Shown: one piece after another, positions 27,799 through 36,316 of the stretch
Position numbering within the stretch: the stretch's first letter is position 1
How the letters are laid out: each line of letters starts with the position of its first letter
NCBI GenBank assembly: GCA_945875915.1
Contig: CAMCMT010000006.1
Coordinates: forward strand, 1 to 64,000
DNA length: 64,000 nucleotides
Source: Synechococcus sp. UW140
GTDB lineage: Bacteria; Cyanobacteriota; Cyanobacteriia; PCC-6307; Cyanobiaceae
Direction: 5' to 3'
Position numbers and translations under genes: made by a program
The notes under the pieces: model-generated
Database searches by the model: none
What the model was told of the DNA's origin: nothing
The model's input: only the letters and a program-made list of their open reading frames with translations

Positions 27799-29325
27799 TT
27801 AGGCAACTTCAGTAATTGAAATGATGCGTCCGCCACGGCGGTGGATGTAGGCCAATTGGGTGGTCATGTCCTTGCCAGAAACTAGGTAGCTGGCGTTAGG
27901 TGTGCGCTGGCGGCCACCTGCGGGTTGCGCCTGAACGGCAATCCGATACCGTTTTGTGGTGGGGTCAACCGAGCCGCTGAAGGCGGAGCGGCGGTTCAGA
28001 CGTACGGTGGTGCTGCTCCAGCCGCCCGGCAGAGCCTTGGCACCCAACGAAGTTACCAAGCTGGAGGAACTTTGTACACTGTCGCTACTAGAGAAGCCCT
28101 GCACCAGCGCCAAGTGACGATTAAAGCCAATCTGGTTGCGGCCATTCTCCGTTTGGATGCGGGCGAATGGAACAGTGTGTTCGCCAAACCACTGTTGGTA
28201 TTCTGAGCCATCTAGGTAGCTGCTGATTTCCGCTTCGTAGCCTTCAACGGCCAGCCGTTGGATGTGTTCGCTCAACTCGGCCTGGCTAGCCGGCGCGCGT
28301 CCGAGCAGGTGCTTGAAGTTGAGTTCTACGAAGCGATAGGGAGCATTGCTTTCGAAGAAGCGACGCCTATATTCAGGCGAACAGGCAATAGCCCGCACCA
28401 ACTCTCGGGTGCTGAGATAGCCTTCGGCGAACTTGCTTTCGGCGCTGATTACCCTTTCGCTTTCCATGAGATGGGGGTTGCCCATCACTTGGCGGTAGGT
28501 TGCCCGGAGCAACCCCTGAATCTGATCGGGGGTGTCTCCCGGGACCCGTTGGAAGATTTCCTGGCTGCGCTGGCCGAGCCCGAATCCTACATATAGATCG
28601 CCACGCAGCGGTACGGAATCTCCCCCATCGCTGTTGCTACGACGCACAGGCGTAAAGGTTGTGCGACCCGTTTCAGTTCCTCCAAAAGCTCCAAAACTTT
28701 GGGCCCGAAACACCTGGGTCGGAACACGAATTGTGATGGGCTGATTCCTGGCCAGACTGACGAGGAGCTTACTCTTGGAGCCGATTGCGGAATCGCTGCC
28801 AGCAAAGTTCTGCTCCAGGGCAGCGATCCGATTGAAGGCCGATTGGGGTGAGCCGGCTGGGCTGTTCCAAGTGCGGATGTATGGGGCCGTGTCGTCTCCG
28901 AATGAACGTCCGTACTCTTCGGAATCAATGAGGGCATCGATGCTCGCGTCAAAGCCGGCGCTAGCAATCCTTGCCACTTCGGCGCTCACTTCTGCCTCAT
29001 CGACTGGCGGGCGGCCCAGTAGATGCTTGATGGACAATTCAACGCAACGATGGGGCGCCACGGCTTCATAGAAGCGTGAGCGGTAGAAGGACGACTTCGC
29101 GAGGGAGCGAACGAACTCTTTGACCGTTAGGCTGCCATGCCTCAGTTGCGATTCCGCCGATTCGAGGCGCTCACTTTCCATCGGCATGGTGTTACCGAAG
29201 ACATGCCGGTAGCAGGCGCTGATCACAAGGTTTAGGCTGGACTCATCATTACCTACTTTGTAGCTAACCGGATTGTCTAGAAGGGGAGTGGCGCCAAAGC
29301 TGAGTGCGAAGGATTGGTTGGTCAT
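27799..29325 (-). CDS. Tandem phycobilisome rod linker with two linker domains and a CpcD domain
   Basis: A 508-residue linker, about twice the usual size. Domain 1 (about residues 30-165): ISACYRHVFGNTMPMESERL, VELSIKHLLGRPPVDEAEV and SFGDDTAPYIRTWN. A Gly/Ser-rich spacer follows. Domain 2 (about 265-405): LLRATYRQVMGNPHLMESER, FVELNFKHLLGRAPASQAEL and WFGEHTVPFARI. A CpcD-type domain (about 455-508, ending IHRRGGRIISITEVA) closes it. It should hold two PE hexamers by one chain. Marine Synechococcus are reported to have long PE linkers of this kind, sometimes named CpeC; I leave the symbol open. Gaps to neighbouring linkers are 70 and 111 bases. Confidence 0.88.
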   Translation of the reverse strand: MTNQSFALSFGATPLLDNPVSYKVGNDESSLNLVISACYRHVFGNTMPMESERLESAESQLRHGSLTVKEFVRSLAKSSFYRSRFYEAVAPHRCVELSIKHLLGRPPVDEAEVSAEVARIASAGFDASIDALIDSEEYGRSFGDDTAPYIRTWNSPAGSPQSAFNRIAALEQNFAGSDSAIGSKSKLLVSLARNQPITIRVPTQVFRAQSFGAFGGTETGRTTFTPVRRSNSDGGDSVPLRGDLYVGFGLGQRSQEIFQRVPGDTPDQIQGLLRATYRQVMGNPHLMESERVISAESKFAEGYLSTRELVRAIACSPEYRRRFFESNAPYRFVELNFKHLLGRAPASQAELSEHIQRLAVEGYEAEISSYLDGSEYQQWFGEHTVPFARIQTENGRNQIGFNRHLALVQGFSSSDSVQSSSSLVTSLGAKALPGGWSSTTVRLNRRSAFSGSVDPTTKRYRIAVQAQPAGGRQRTPNASYLVSGKDMTTQLAYIHRRGGRIISITEVA

Positions 29326-29436
29326 TACACGACTGGGAGGGGGGAGGGGGGAGATCGGGAAATGCTGCGTTGGTGAGTGACTATCTCACTAGGCAGGTTT
29401 TGACGTTCTCTGAGTCAAGTAGCAATCAATGAATAG

Positions 29437-30312
29437 TTATACGGGAGTAATGCTGGCGATCACTCCTCCCTCGCGGTGAATCTGCTTGTATTTTGTTGAG
29501 AGCTGATCGAAGGGTACAAAGTAGGTGCGGTTCGCTTTCTTGTAACGAGAAATCGGTTTCACGTTGTTGGCGCGATACGCCGTTACATCCACTCGATAAA
29601 TGCGACCTTCTGCTCCAGCGCCAACTCCCAAACGGGTCTGGGCATCCTGGAGGTTAGACGAAGGCCTGAAACTCCAGCCCTGGCTGTCCGCGGAGGAGGG
29701 CGGAATTACCGCAACCGCTCGGTTGAGATAGGCATTCGCGCCGAGCCGTGAAGCCTTACCGGTAAGACTGCCCTTGAGGCTGCTGCTGCTGGCTCCCCTG
29801 AGCAACTGGAAGGTCCACGTGAACTCCTGCATGGTGAGGCAGCTTTCCGTCTTCCATCCCCTCTGGTAGGGAACAGTCCACTCACCGAAGGTGCTCTGGT
29901 ACTCATCTGAATCGATGAAGCTGTCGATATCTGCGTCATAGCCGTGGCTATCGAGGCGTTCTGCGTGGGCACGCATCTCTTCAAAATCCGCAGGAGCACG
30001 GCCCAGCAGGTGCCTGAAGGCCAGTTCGATATAGCGGTAGCGTGGGCAGGCATCGAAGAATCGAGCCCGATAGAGATCGCTCTTGGCGATGGTGCGAATG
30101 AACTCACGTACGCTGAGCTCACCCAGCTTCAGCTGGGACTCTGGAACTAGCTGACGCTCGCTCTCCATCACATAGGCGTTGCCCAACACTTGGCGGTAGG
30201 CGGCCTGAATCAGCTGCTCTTTGGCCGCGTCGCTATCACCAGGAAGCAGCTCGAGGGGGAGGTCGCTGTCGAATCGCTCAACGCCTAGGACCGAGGCGGG
30301 GCCAAAGGACAT
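29437..30312 (-). CDS. cpeC: Phycoerythrin-associated rod linker CpeC type
   Basis: A 291-residue linker. It begins SFGPASVLGVERFDSDLPLE, then the linker domain: IQAAYRQVLGNAYVMESER, LSVREFIRTIAKSDLYRARF, RYIELAFRHLLGRAPADFEEM, DSDEYQSTFGEWTVPYQRGW and FTWTFQLLRGASSSSLKG. A C-terminal CpcD-like domain runs from RIYRVDVTAYRANNVK to HREGGVIASITPV. The pattern agrees with CpeC of Fremyella. It is the first gene of the reverse-strand linker - cpeSTR series, so a promoter should lie in 30313-30521. It probably links the PC-proximal PE disc. Confidence 0.88.
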   Translation of the reverse strand: MSFGPASVLGVERFDSDLPLELLPGDSDAAKEQLIQAAYRQVLGNAYVMESERQLVPESQLKLGELSVREFIRTIAKSDLYRARFFDACPRYRYIELAFRHLLGRAPADFEEMRAHAERLDSHGYDADIDSFIDSDEYQSTFGEWTVPYQRGWKTESCLTMQEFTWTFQLLRGASSSSLKGSLTGKASRLGANAYLNRAVAVIPPSSADSQGWSFRPSSNLQDAQTRLGVGAGAEGRIYRVDVTAYRANNVKPISRYKKANRTYFVPFDQLSTKYKQIHREGGVIASITPV

Positions 30313-30521
30313 GATAATGCATTCCTGGGATTACTCAAGGAGTATCGGACGAGATCGGACTAATCCGGTAGCGGTTTAACAATCCGCAATCCTGTCCTTG
30401 CCTGGCTGGCTGGAGCAACGGGCGCGGTCCACCCTGCCCATTGCTGTAGGCCCATCGTGACTGGATAATTTTTTGCATGCGGCCCTGGCCCCCGACGCGC
30501 CCATTGGATATCCCAGAGTTA

Positions 30522-31721
30522 TCAAAGCAGCCCTAGCCCATGCAGGGGCCCGTGCCGGCTAATCACCTCCATCAGGAAGGCGACAGTTCCTAGCATCGCT
30601 GCCCGACCGTTCCAGATCTCGGTGTTGTTATTCCAGCCCCAGGTCCATTTGCCCTGGGGGGTGGGATTCACCTTGGTGGGGAGCTGGGCGGCTTGATCGA
30701 GATTTGTTACCGTTTCGGCCATCGCCTGCTCCACCAGGTCGGTCAAGGCTGCAATGAACGCTGGATCTGTGTCCAGCGCAGGGACGCGACGGAAGTTTTT
30801 TACTCCGGCGGCGATAGCGAGCTCTCGGTATTCCATATCGATTTCTTCTAGGGTTTCGATATGTTCACTGACAAAGCTGATTGGCACTACCACAAGATCT
30901 TTCACTCCTTGCTCTCCCAATTCCTGCAGGGCATCTTCGGTGTAGGGCTTAAGCCATTCAACCGGTCCAACACGGCTCTGGTAAGCGAGGGTGAAGGGGT
31001 TGGGATGGCCGAGCTGCTGCTGCAGTTGCTGAAGGATCAGCCTGCTGCAGGCTACGATCTCCAGTTGATAGGGATCCCCGGCGTCCTCCACATAGCTCTT
31101 GGGAACACCGTGGGCGCTGAAGAATATATGTGCACTGGAAGGATCTTCGCAAGCTTTTATTTCGCGTGCGATCAAACTTGCCAGTGCTTGGATGTAGCCC
31201 GGATGGTCGTACCAGCTACGAATGCAGCGGATTGGCAGGCGGTTGAAGGCCGGATCCGTATTGCGCAAGCGCTGCAGCTCCCGGAAGCTCGAGCCACTGG
31301 TGCTGATCGAGAAGTGAGGGTAGAGCGGTAGCACAACCACTTCATCGACTCCGTCGGCCTTGAGGTCGGCTATAGCCGATTCGGTGAAGGGATGCCAGTA
31401 GCGCATGGCTACATAGCTGGTGGCATCCACGCCCTTTTGTCGCAGGCTGGTTTGTAGTTCTCGGGCCTGCTGCTTGGTGATGCGCCGCAACGGTGAACCA
31501 CCACCGATTGAGCGGTAGGCTTGCCGCGACTTGCCGCTGCGTAGGCTGCTGATCAGCCAGGCGAATGGCTTCTGCATCACTGATACCGGAAGGCGAATAA
31601 TTTCCGGATCTGAGAATAGATTGTACAGAAAGGGCCCGACGTCCTCGATCCGTTCTGGCCCGCCAAGGTTTAGCAGGAGAACGCCAACTCGTGGCTTTCG
31701 TTTGGTTGTAGATGGTTCCAT
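30522..31721 (-). CDS. hemH: Ferrochelatase with C-terminal chlorophyll-binding-type segment
   Basis: HemH inserts iron into protoporphyrin IX to make heme. The 399-residue protein starts near [21 protein letters not shown] and has [45 protein letters not shown], the active-site [13 protein letters not shown] and [15 protein letters not shown]. After a linker it ends with a hydrophobic helix containing the CAB motif [11 protein letters not shown], typical of cyanobacterial and plastid ferrochelatases and linked to membrane association. Its place inside the pigment cluster, 26 bases after the pentapeptide gene, is unusual and could tie heme supply to bilin synthesis. Whether another hemH exists cannot be seen here. 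Confidence 0.96.
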   Translation of the reverse strand: MEPSTTKRKPRVGVLLLNLGGPERIEDVGPFLYNLFSDPEIIRLPVSVMQKPFAWLISSLRSGKSRQAYRSIGGGSPLRRITKQQARELQTSLRQKGVDATSYVAMRYWHPFTESAIADLKADGVDEVVVLPLYPHFSISTSGSSFRELQRLRNTDPAFNRLPIRCIRSWYDHPGYIQALASLIAREIKACEDPSSAHIFFSAHGVPKSYVEDAGDPYQLEIVACSRLILQQLQQQLGHPNPFTLAYQSRVGPVEWLKPYTEDALQELGEQGVKDLVVVPISFVSEHIETLEEIDMEYRELAIAAGVKNFRRVPALDTDPAFIAALTDLVEQAMAETVTNLDQAAQLPTKVNPTPQGKWTWGWNNNTEIWNGRAAMLGTVAFLMEVISRHGPLHGLGLL

Positions 31722-31746
31722 ACAAATCGTGTACTCACAACTGGCT

Positions 31747-32442
31747 TCAGCCATTCAGGCTCTCGCGCGTCGTTCGGCGTGTCAGTGGGTTCCAGCAGTC
31801 GAGCTCCTTGAATGGGCGGCCAAGCAGGGAGGCGCGCAGGGCGTCGAGGTTGATGGCACCTGAAAAATCAGCCCCGCGAATGGAGCCAGCGCTGCTTATA
31901 TCAGCGTTGTTGAGCTCTGCACATCGGAAATCTACGTAGTCAAGCTGGCAGTTTAGGAATCGAGTTTTTTCACACAATGCACCTCTCAATAGGGCATGGC
32001 GCAGATCCGCGCCAGCCAGTCGCGCGCCCCTTAGGCATGCACCAGAGAGATTGGCTCCACTAAGATAGGCACCCATTAACGATGCTTCTTCCAGATCCAT
32101 GCCGGAAAGATCAGCACTGTTGAGAAAAGCCCCATTAAGTCTCGCCTGCGGGCCGATTGCCCCACTGCTTCGGAAATCGAAACCGTGGGGCCAAATAGTA
32201 TAACTGTCATAGCGAGCCAATCGTAGATCAGCGCCGTCAAGTTGGCAGCTGTGAAGGTCAGCGCCCCTGAGATCTACTCGGCATAATCTAGCGCTGGAGA
32301 GATCTAGCTCGCCAAGTTGTAAGTTGCGCCAATCGGCTCCCCTGGCATCCAATGGGCCTTCATGCCTATTGCCAGGGGGTTTCTGCTGTTCGGGGGTTGT
32401 GCGCTCAAAGGCGAGTGAAGTAATGGGGGAAGCTGACGTCAT
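31747..32442 (-). CDS. Pentapeptide-repeat protein
   Basis: A 231-residue protein with tandem A(D/N)LxX repeats between about residues 30 and 200: [73 protein letters not shown] and [14 protein letters not shown]. These form a right-handed quadrilateral beta-helix. A segment ([15 protein letters not shown]) of the kind seen in many cyanobacterial pentapeptide proteins interrupts the helix. No membrane segment. It lies between the phycobiliprotein-like gene and hemH on one strand. Function is unknown; a structural or assembly role in the phycobilisome is inference from context. Confidence 0.85.
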   Translation of the reverse strand: MTSASPITSLAFERTTPEQQKPPGNRHEGPLDARGADWRNLQLGELDLSSARLCRVDLRGADLHSCQLDGADLRLARYDSYTIWPHGFDFRSSGAIGPQARLNGAFLNSADLSGMDLEEASLMGAYLSGANLSGACLRGARLAGADLRHALLRGALCEKTRFLNCQLDYVDFRCAELNNADISSAGSIRGADFSGAINLDALRASLLGRPFKELDCWNPLTRRTTRESLNG

Positions 32443-32548
32443 GATATCTGGAGGGTTGATTTGTACATGGATAATGGCATCGCCTTTGCATTGATCGCCC
32501 TAGGCGGACTTGCTGATGCTGGAGCTAGAAATGGCGCAGCCAATGAGT

Positions 32549-33148
32549 TCATAAGTTAACCTCAGTGGCTGGGCTGGATTGTTGGTCCAATTGTTGAATC
32601 ATCTTCTCAAGGTGCTCCAAGGCTTCTCCTAGAAGGGATACATCGTTTGAGCTCGCATAGGTAGAATAGTGTGAAAGCGCGTCTGTTTTTAGAAAGCTTA
32701 TCGCTAAAGCCATGCTGTTGACTGGCACCCCTAATTCCCGATATAAATCACGCAGGCCCTCTACTCCGGGAGGATGGGTGAAAATTGGGCGTCCCACCGC
32801 AACTGCATAGATTGTTACCCTAAGAAAATGCCAACAGTCGCGCCAACACGCTTCCGCTCTTGCCCCAGGGTAAAGCGCACCACCGGCCAGAACTAGGCCT
32901 GGATCTTCGCGAAGTAGTTGACTTTTGGCAGAGGTAACAATCAGCGGAGTCTTTGACTGAAGCCGCTGTAGGTTCTCAGCATTGACGGTAGAGTAACTGC
33001 AGATGATGGCCAATTCCTCATCGCTTAATGCACGAGCCTCCCCATCTGCTTGCTGAAGTATTGCGCGAATTGATGGCGGCAGAGATTGATCGTGCATCAA
33101 GCCGAGTATGCGCGCCTTGGCTGTCAGCTCTCTTAGTCTTTCGTCCAT
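32549..33148 (-). CDS. Divergent phycobiliprotein-like protein
   Basis: A 199-residue protein whose central and C-terminal parts align by eye with phycobiliprotein beta chains. ALYPGARAEACWRDCWHFLR matches the beta [20 protein letters not shown] region, so Cys-101, Arg-103 and Asp-104 fall on the bilin-binding Cys-82 and its Arg and Asp partners. Next come TIYAVAVGR, then VEGLRDLYRELGVPVNSMA, matching the [16 protein letters not shown] helix. The equivalents of Cys-50/61 and Cys-153 are absent. It may bind one bilin, or be a chromophore-free assembly or degradation factor. It starts 4 bases after its upstream neighbour (33153) stops. Confidence 0.7.
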   Translation of the reverse strand: MDERLRELTAKARILGLMHDQSLPPSIRAILQQADGEARALSDEELAIICSYSTVNAENLQRLQSKTPLIVTSAKSQLLREDPGLVLAGGALYPGARAEACWRDCWHFLRVTIYAVAVGRPIFTHPPGVEGLRDLYRELGVPVNSMALAISFLKTDALSHYSTYASSNDVSLLGEALEHLEKMIQQLDQQSSPATEVNL

Positions 33149-33152
33149 GGGA

Positions 33153-33644
33153 TCATTCTCGGTTAAGCCGCTTCATGTCATCGGTGCGTGCGGTGACTTG
33201 AAGTTTGATGTCGTTAGAGTCTGGATCATGATTGAGCACGGGCGTGGCAACCAGGTGGCCGTGACGTTCCAAGTAAAGCGCCCAGGCAACTTTTCCGGCA
33301 ATACCTGGGCAGTTTAGTAAAACGGAATTTACCAGGTCTGAGCCTAGGCCAAGAGCATGCAAGAGCACCTTGCAATCATCTTGACTGTTTACAGAGGCAG
33401 GGCGAATTGCTGCTCCTACAATCCAGCCTAACGAGGTGTCTTCAAGGGGGCCAGTGGAACTCAAGCAAGCCAATAGGAGATTTGCTCCTTTCCCAGCGAT
33501 TTGCCTATGCTCTAATCTCCATAGCTCAAGATTTTGAGGGTTCAGGGAAATCCGAAATCCGGGCTGACTGGCGTCAGGGGTAACCTCGTCTTGGCCTTGA
33601 CTGGAGTTGATAAGAGCATTGAGCTGACTAAGGGGATCGCTCAT
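33153..33644 (-). CDS. Hypothetical protein, first of three-gene pigment cassette
   Basis: A 163-residue soluble protein starting at ATG 33644 (SDPLSQLNALINSSQG). It has a mixed fold: FRISLNPQNLELWRLEHRQ, GANLLLACLSSTGPLEDT, GWIVGAAIRPASVNSQDD and VAWALYLERHGHLVATPVLN. I do not recognise the family and see no catalytic or metal motif. It runs into the phycobiliprotein-like gene with a 4-base gap, so both are probably co-translated. Its DNA is AT-richer than cpcBA just upstream. Confidence 0.6.
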   Translation of the reverse strand: MSDPLSQLNALINSSQGQDEVTPDASQPGFRISLNPQNLELWRLEHRQIAGKGANLLLACLSSTGPLEDTSLGWIVGAAIRPASVNSQDDCKVLLHALGLGSDLVNSVLLNCPGIAGKVAWALYLERHGHLVATPVLNHDPDSNDIKLQVTARTDDMKRLNRE

Positions 33645-33805
33645 TGCAATTCTCGTTGCGGGAATAAGATCTTCATCCAGCTCACTTTGCCAAGGATGGT
33701 GGTAAGAGCAATCGCTTCGGCCATCAGTTGAGCCCATTATTGACGAGATTGACGATGAACCCATTCCTCAATTGTTGAAGGTAATTGATTGATGCGAATC
33801 CCATT

Positions 33806-34564
33806 TTATTGTGCTCCTGTGCTCAGCATGGCAGCTGCAATCCAGAGCACGAGTCCCGTGATCACAAAACCACCGGCTGTCACAGTATTTTGCCAGAGCT
33901 TTCGAGCCCATGGTGCGGGGGCGTCGGCGAGCCAGGCCGGTCGTTGCTTGATGGCGTCTTGCCAGAGCACCTTGGCTGGAGCTCGCTTGGCCGTTTTGTC
34001 CCTCCAGATGCTGTCGTAGCGGGGCGCCTGCTGGTTGAAGGGCATGGTGCCCAGGGCTTGGCCCGGTAAAATCCGTGACCTTTGATAGGGAACGGTATTA
34101 AATCCAAATGTATCCATGTATTCTTCCGAATCCAGGAGTGAATCAATAAATGTTCCGAGACCATGCTGGGCGATCATGATGGAGTAGGCGAGCCGCTCTT
34201 GATTGCCGTGTACAGGACGTCCCAGCACCCGGTTCACTACCTGCTCAACCATGCGGTAGTTGCTGTTGCAGCGGTAGAAATCATCCCGGAACTTTCGAGA
34301 CAGTAGTAGACCCCGAATGAAATCTCGCATCGTGATCTGGCCGTTCTGCAGCTGCGACTCAAGCGCTGGCTCCCGGTCGACTTTGAAGGCGTGAAAGAAG
34401 ATCTGTTTGTAGGCCTGGGCAATCTGGCTCTCAAAGTTTCCGTTGCCACTGAGCTCACCAGTTCCGGACTTGAACTCACGGCTGTCCTGTCCGCCGGGTA
34501 GCTGAAAGCTGTTCACCCGCGCGTTCATGGTCAGCAGCTGGGTAGCAAGAAGCGGAAGGGCCAT
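33806..34564 (-). CDS. cpcL: CpcL (CpcG2)-like rod linker with C-terminal membrane helix
   Basis: A 252-residue linker of the CpcG group. It opens MALPLLATQLL...NARVNSFQL, as CpcG proteins do. The linker domain covers about residues 45-165: AQAYKQIFFHAFKVDREPALE, MRDFIRGLLLSRKFRDDFY, VVNRVLGRPVHGNQE and FGFNTVPYQRSR. Instead of the usual core-binding tail, residues about 228-247 (VTAGGFVITGLVLWIAAAML) form a hydrophobic helix. This is the mark of CpcL/CpcG2, which anchors core-less phycocyanin rods to the thylakoid and passes energy mainly to photosystem I. It lies just downstream of cpcBA on the same strand, past a terminator. Confidence 0.88.
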   Translation of the reverse strand: MALPLLATQLLTMNARVNSFQLPGGQDSREFKSGTGELSGNGNFESQIAQAYKQIFFHAFKVDREPALESQLQNGQITMRDFIRGLLLSRKFRDDFYRCNSNYRMVEQVVNRVLGRPVHGNQERLAYSIMIAQHGLGTFIDSLLDSEEYMDTFGFNTVPYQRSRILPGQALGTMPFNQQAPRYDSIWRDKTAKRAPAKVLWQDAIKQRPAWLADAPAPWARKLWQNTVTAGGFVITGLVLWIAAAMLSTGAQ

Positions 34565-34853
34565 CGGAGCATGTATTTTGTTTGATTATCCAACGCCTGC
34601 TAGCTGCACCAGACCCGTCAAAATAAATCTACATCTTGCTTCATTTCTGTTGATCTGGCCAGCTGGCGATCCCCGCGCTTGGTACTGCGACGCGCAAGCT
34701 TGGGCGTGGGTGTAGCCAGAAGCAAGCAGCTGGGTTGGCCTTTGCCCCCCTAGATTGGCTAGACGGTGTTTTCGCTTCCCTCGCCTAATACAGGGCCCGC
34801 TCCGACCTTACTTTGGTCGAATCCTCTTCCTCTCAATGGCAAGCACCAGGCAA

Positions 34854-34876
34854 ATAAAAAGGCCCCGAATGGGGCC
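34854..34876 (-). terminator. Terminator of the cpcBA operon
   Basis: On the reverse strand GGCCCC and GGGGCC pair over a 4-base loop (34861-34876), followed by TTTTTATTTG (to 34851). It lies about 40 bases after the cpcA stop codon. Confidence 0.9.
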
Positions 34877-34916
34877 TAAGAGAGGATCGACGGAGATAAC
34901 AACCCTTGGCCTGGAT

Positions 34917-35405
34917 TCAGACGAGGGCGCCGATTGCGTAGTCGATGTAGTTGTTGGCGATATTACCGGGGTCGCCGGAAATGCCGTGGTTGGCCTTGAT
35001 GTAGTTCAGGGCTTCGACGTACCAGGAGGGGGACAGTTCGAACGCGCGGTTGATTTCATCGAGACCAGCGATGAGGTACTCATCGATGGGGCCTGTGCCA
35101 CCAGCCACCAGGCAGTAGGTGATCTGACGGAGGTAGTAACCGATGTCACGGGCACACTTGGCCTTGCCACGGGCGTCGGAAGCGTAGTTGCTCCCTTGCA
35201 TCTGGGTGGTGTAGGGGAACTTGCTATACACAGCCTGGGCAGCACCGTTCACGAGGGAATCGGCATTGGCGGTGAGTGACTTAGCGGCTGCGAGGGCGTT
35301 TTTGGCGCGCTCGAAACGACCGAAGGCTGCGTTCAGCTCGGTTTGGCTAAGGAAGCGGCCTTGGGAATCGGCTGCTGAAACGGCCTCGGTGAGGGGTGTC
35401 TTCAT
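34917..35405 (-). CDS. cpcA: C-phycocyanin alpha chain
   Basis: The alpha subunit of phycocyanin, 162 residues. The single bilin site is Cys-84 ([20 protein letters not shown]). Other marks are [20 protein letters not shown] at the start, [19 protein letters not shown] and the C-terminal [12 protein letters not shown]. CpcE/CpcF coded at 12628-14180 load this Cys. It is second in the cpcBA operon, 67 bases after cpcB, and is followed by a strong terminator. Confidence 0.97.
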   Translation of the reverse strand: MKTPLTEAVSAADSQGRFLSQTELNAAFGRFERAKNALAAAKSLTANADSLVNGAAQAVYSKFPYTTQMQGSNYASDARGKAKCARDIGYYLRQITYCLVAGGTGPIDEYLIAGLDEINRAFELSPSWYVEALNYIKANHGISGDPGNIANNYIDYAIGALV

Positions 35406-35472
35406 GGAAGGAAGAAGGGGAAGGAAAGTGAAGCAAAACCAAACTGAGATGCCATCAAGGCAGGCTCAGTGA

Positions 35473-35991
35473 TCAGCCGACAGCAGCAGCGGCGCGATCG
35501 AAGTAGGTGCCGATCTCGGAGACGAGAGCGGTGCAATCACCCTGGGTGATGCCGCCGCGATCGTTAACAATGGCGAGGGCAGCGTCCTTCATCTTGCGAA
35601 CGCCTTCAGCCACCGACGCGCCGGGGACGCCGAGGGCGAGATAGGTTTCGCGTAGGCCATTCAGGCAACGATCTTCCAGCACGGAAGCATCGCCGTTGAA
35701 GGTTGCATAGGTGACATAGCGGAGAATGATCTCCATGTCACGCAGGCAAGCAGCCATGCGGCGTTGGGTGTAAGCGTTGCCGCCCGGGGCGATCAGGGCA
35801 GGCTGCTGGTCGAAGAGACCGCGGGCAGCGTTGGTGACGATTTTGGAGGCGTTGGAGGTGATGCGGTTGACCGAATCCATGCGCTTGTTGCTTTCAGCAA
35901 CAACAGCTGCGAGGGCGTCGATCTGACCAGCGTTGAGGAATTCGCCGCGGGCATCAGCCTGAGCAACGACCTTGGTGAAGGCGTCGAACAT
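35473..35991 (-). CDS. cpcB: C-phycocyanin beta chain
   Basis: The beta subunit of phycocyanin, 172 residues. Bilin sites are Cys-82 ([18 protein letters not shown]) and Cys-153 ([12 protein letters not shown]). Asn-72 in [11 protein letters not shown] is the position of gamma-N-methylasparagine. [20 protein letters not shown] is the conserved helix. The S-type lyase at 18102 and the T-type lyase at 37399 are expected to load Cys-82 and Cys-153. Only one cpcBA copy is present in the window. Confidence 0.97.
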   Translation of the reverse strand: MFDAFTKVVAQADARGEFLNAGQIDALAAVVAESNKRMDSVNRITSNASKIVTNAARGLFDQQPALIAPGGNAYTQRRMAACLRDMEIILRYVTYATFNGDASVLEDRCLNGLRETYLALGVPGASVAEGVRKMKDAALAIVNDRGGITQGDCTALVSEIGTYFDRAAAAVG

Positions 35992-36316
35992 TGAGGGGCT
36001 CCATGGTCCTGACGTTCGAGGTCAGGAAGTGGTTAGGGGGAAGGGTGTGACCGCTAACGCGATGCACGGGTCGAAAAGGCTTGTCACCAGTCAAGGCAAC
36101 CAAGCCGCTTCAGCCCACACATTGTTGTTCTGCGCATGGCTCCCATGAGGGATACTTAACAAACGGTCACCGCCCTGCCAAATCCGTTGCGGTGCAGGGT
36201 CTTTGCTGGCCGCATTGCCCGGGCCAGGCTGGTGTTGGCTTCAGGCCAGGCCCGCAGCGCTGTACGACCAGCCGCTAGCGAGGGACCACCGGTATCCATG
36301 GCGCTGGGCTGCTTGC
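35992..36316 (-). promoter_or_regulatory. cpcBA upstream region
   Basis: About 325 bases between cpcB and the decayed linker frame. No gene is supported. A perfect inverted pair near the start codon (CCTGACGTTCGAGGTCAGG, 36008-36026) may form a leader hairpin in the cpcB transcript. The promoter of the highly expressed operon should lie here. Confidence 0.45.
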
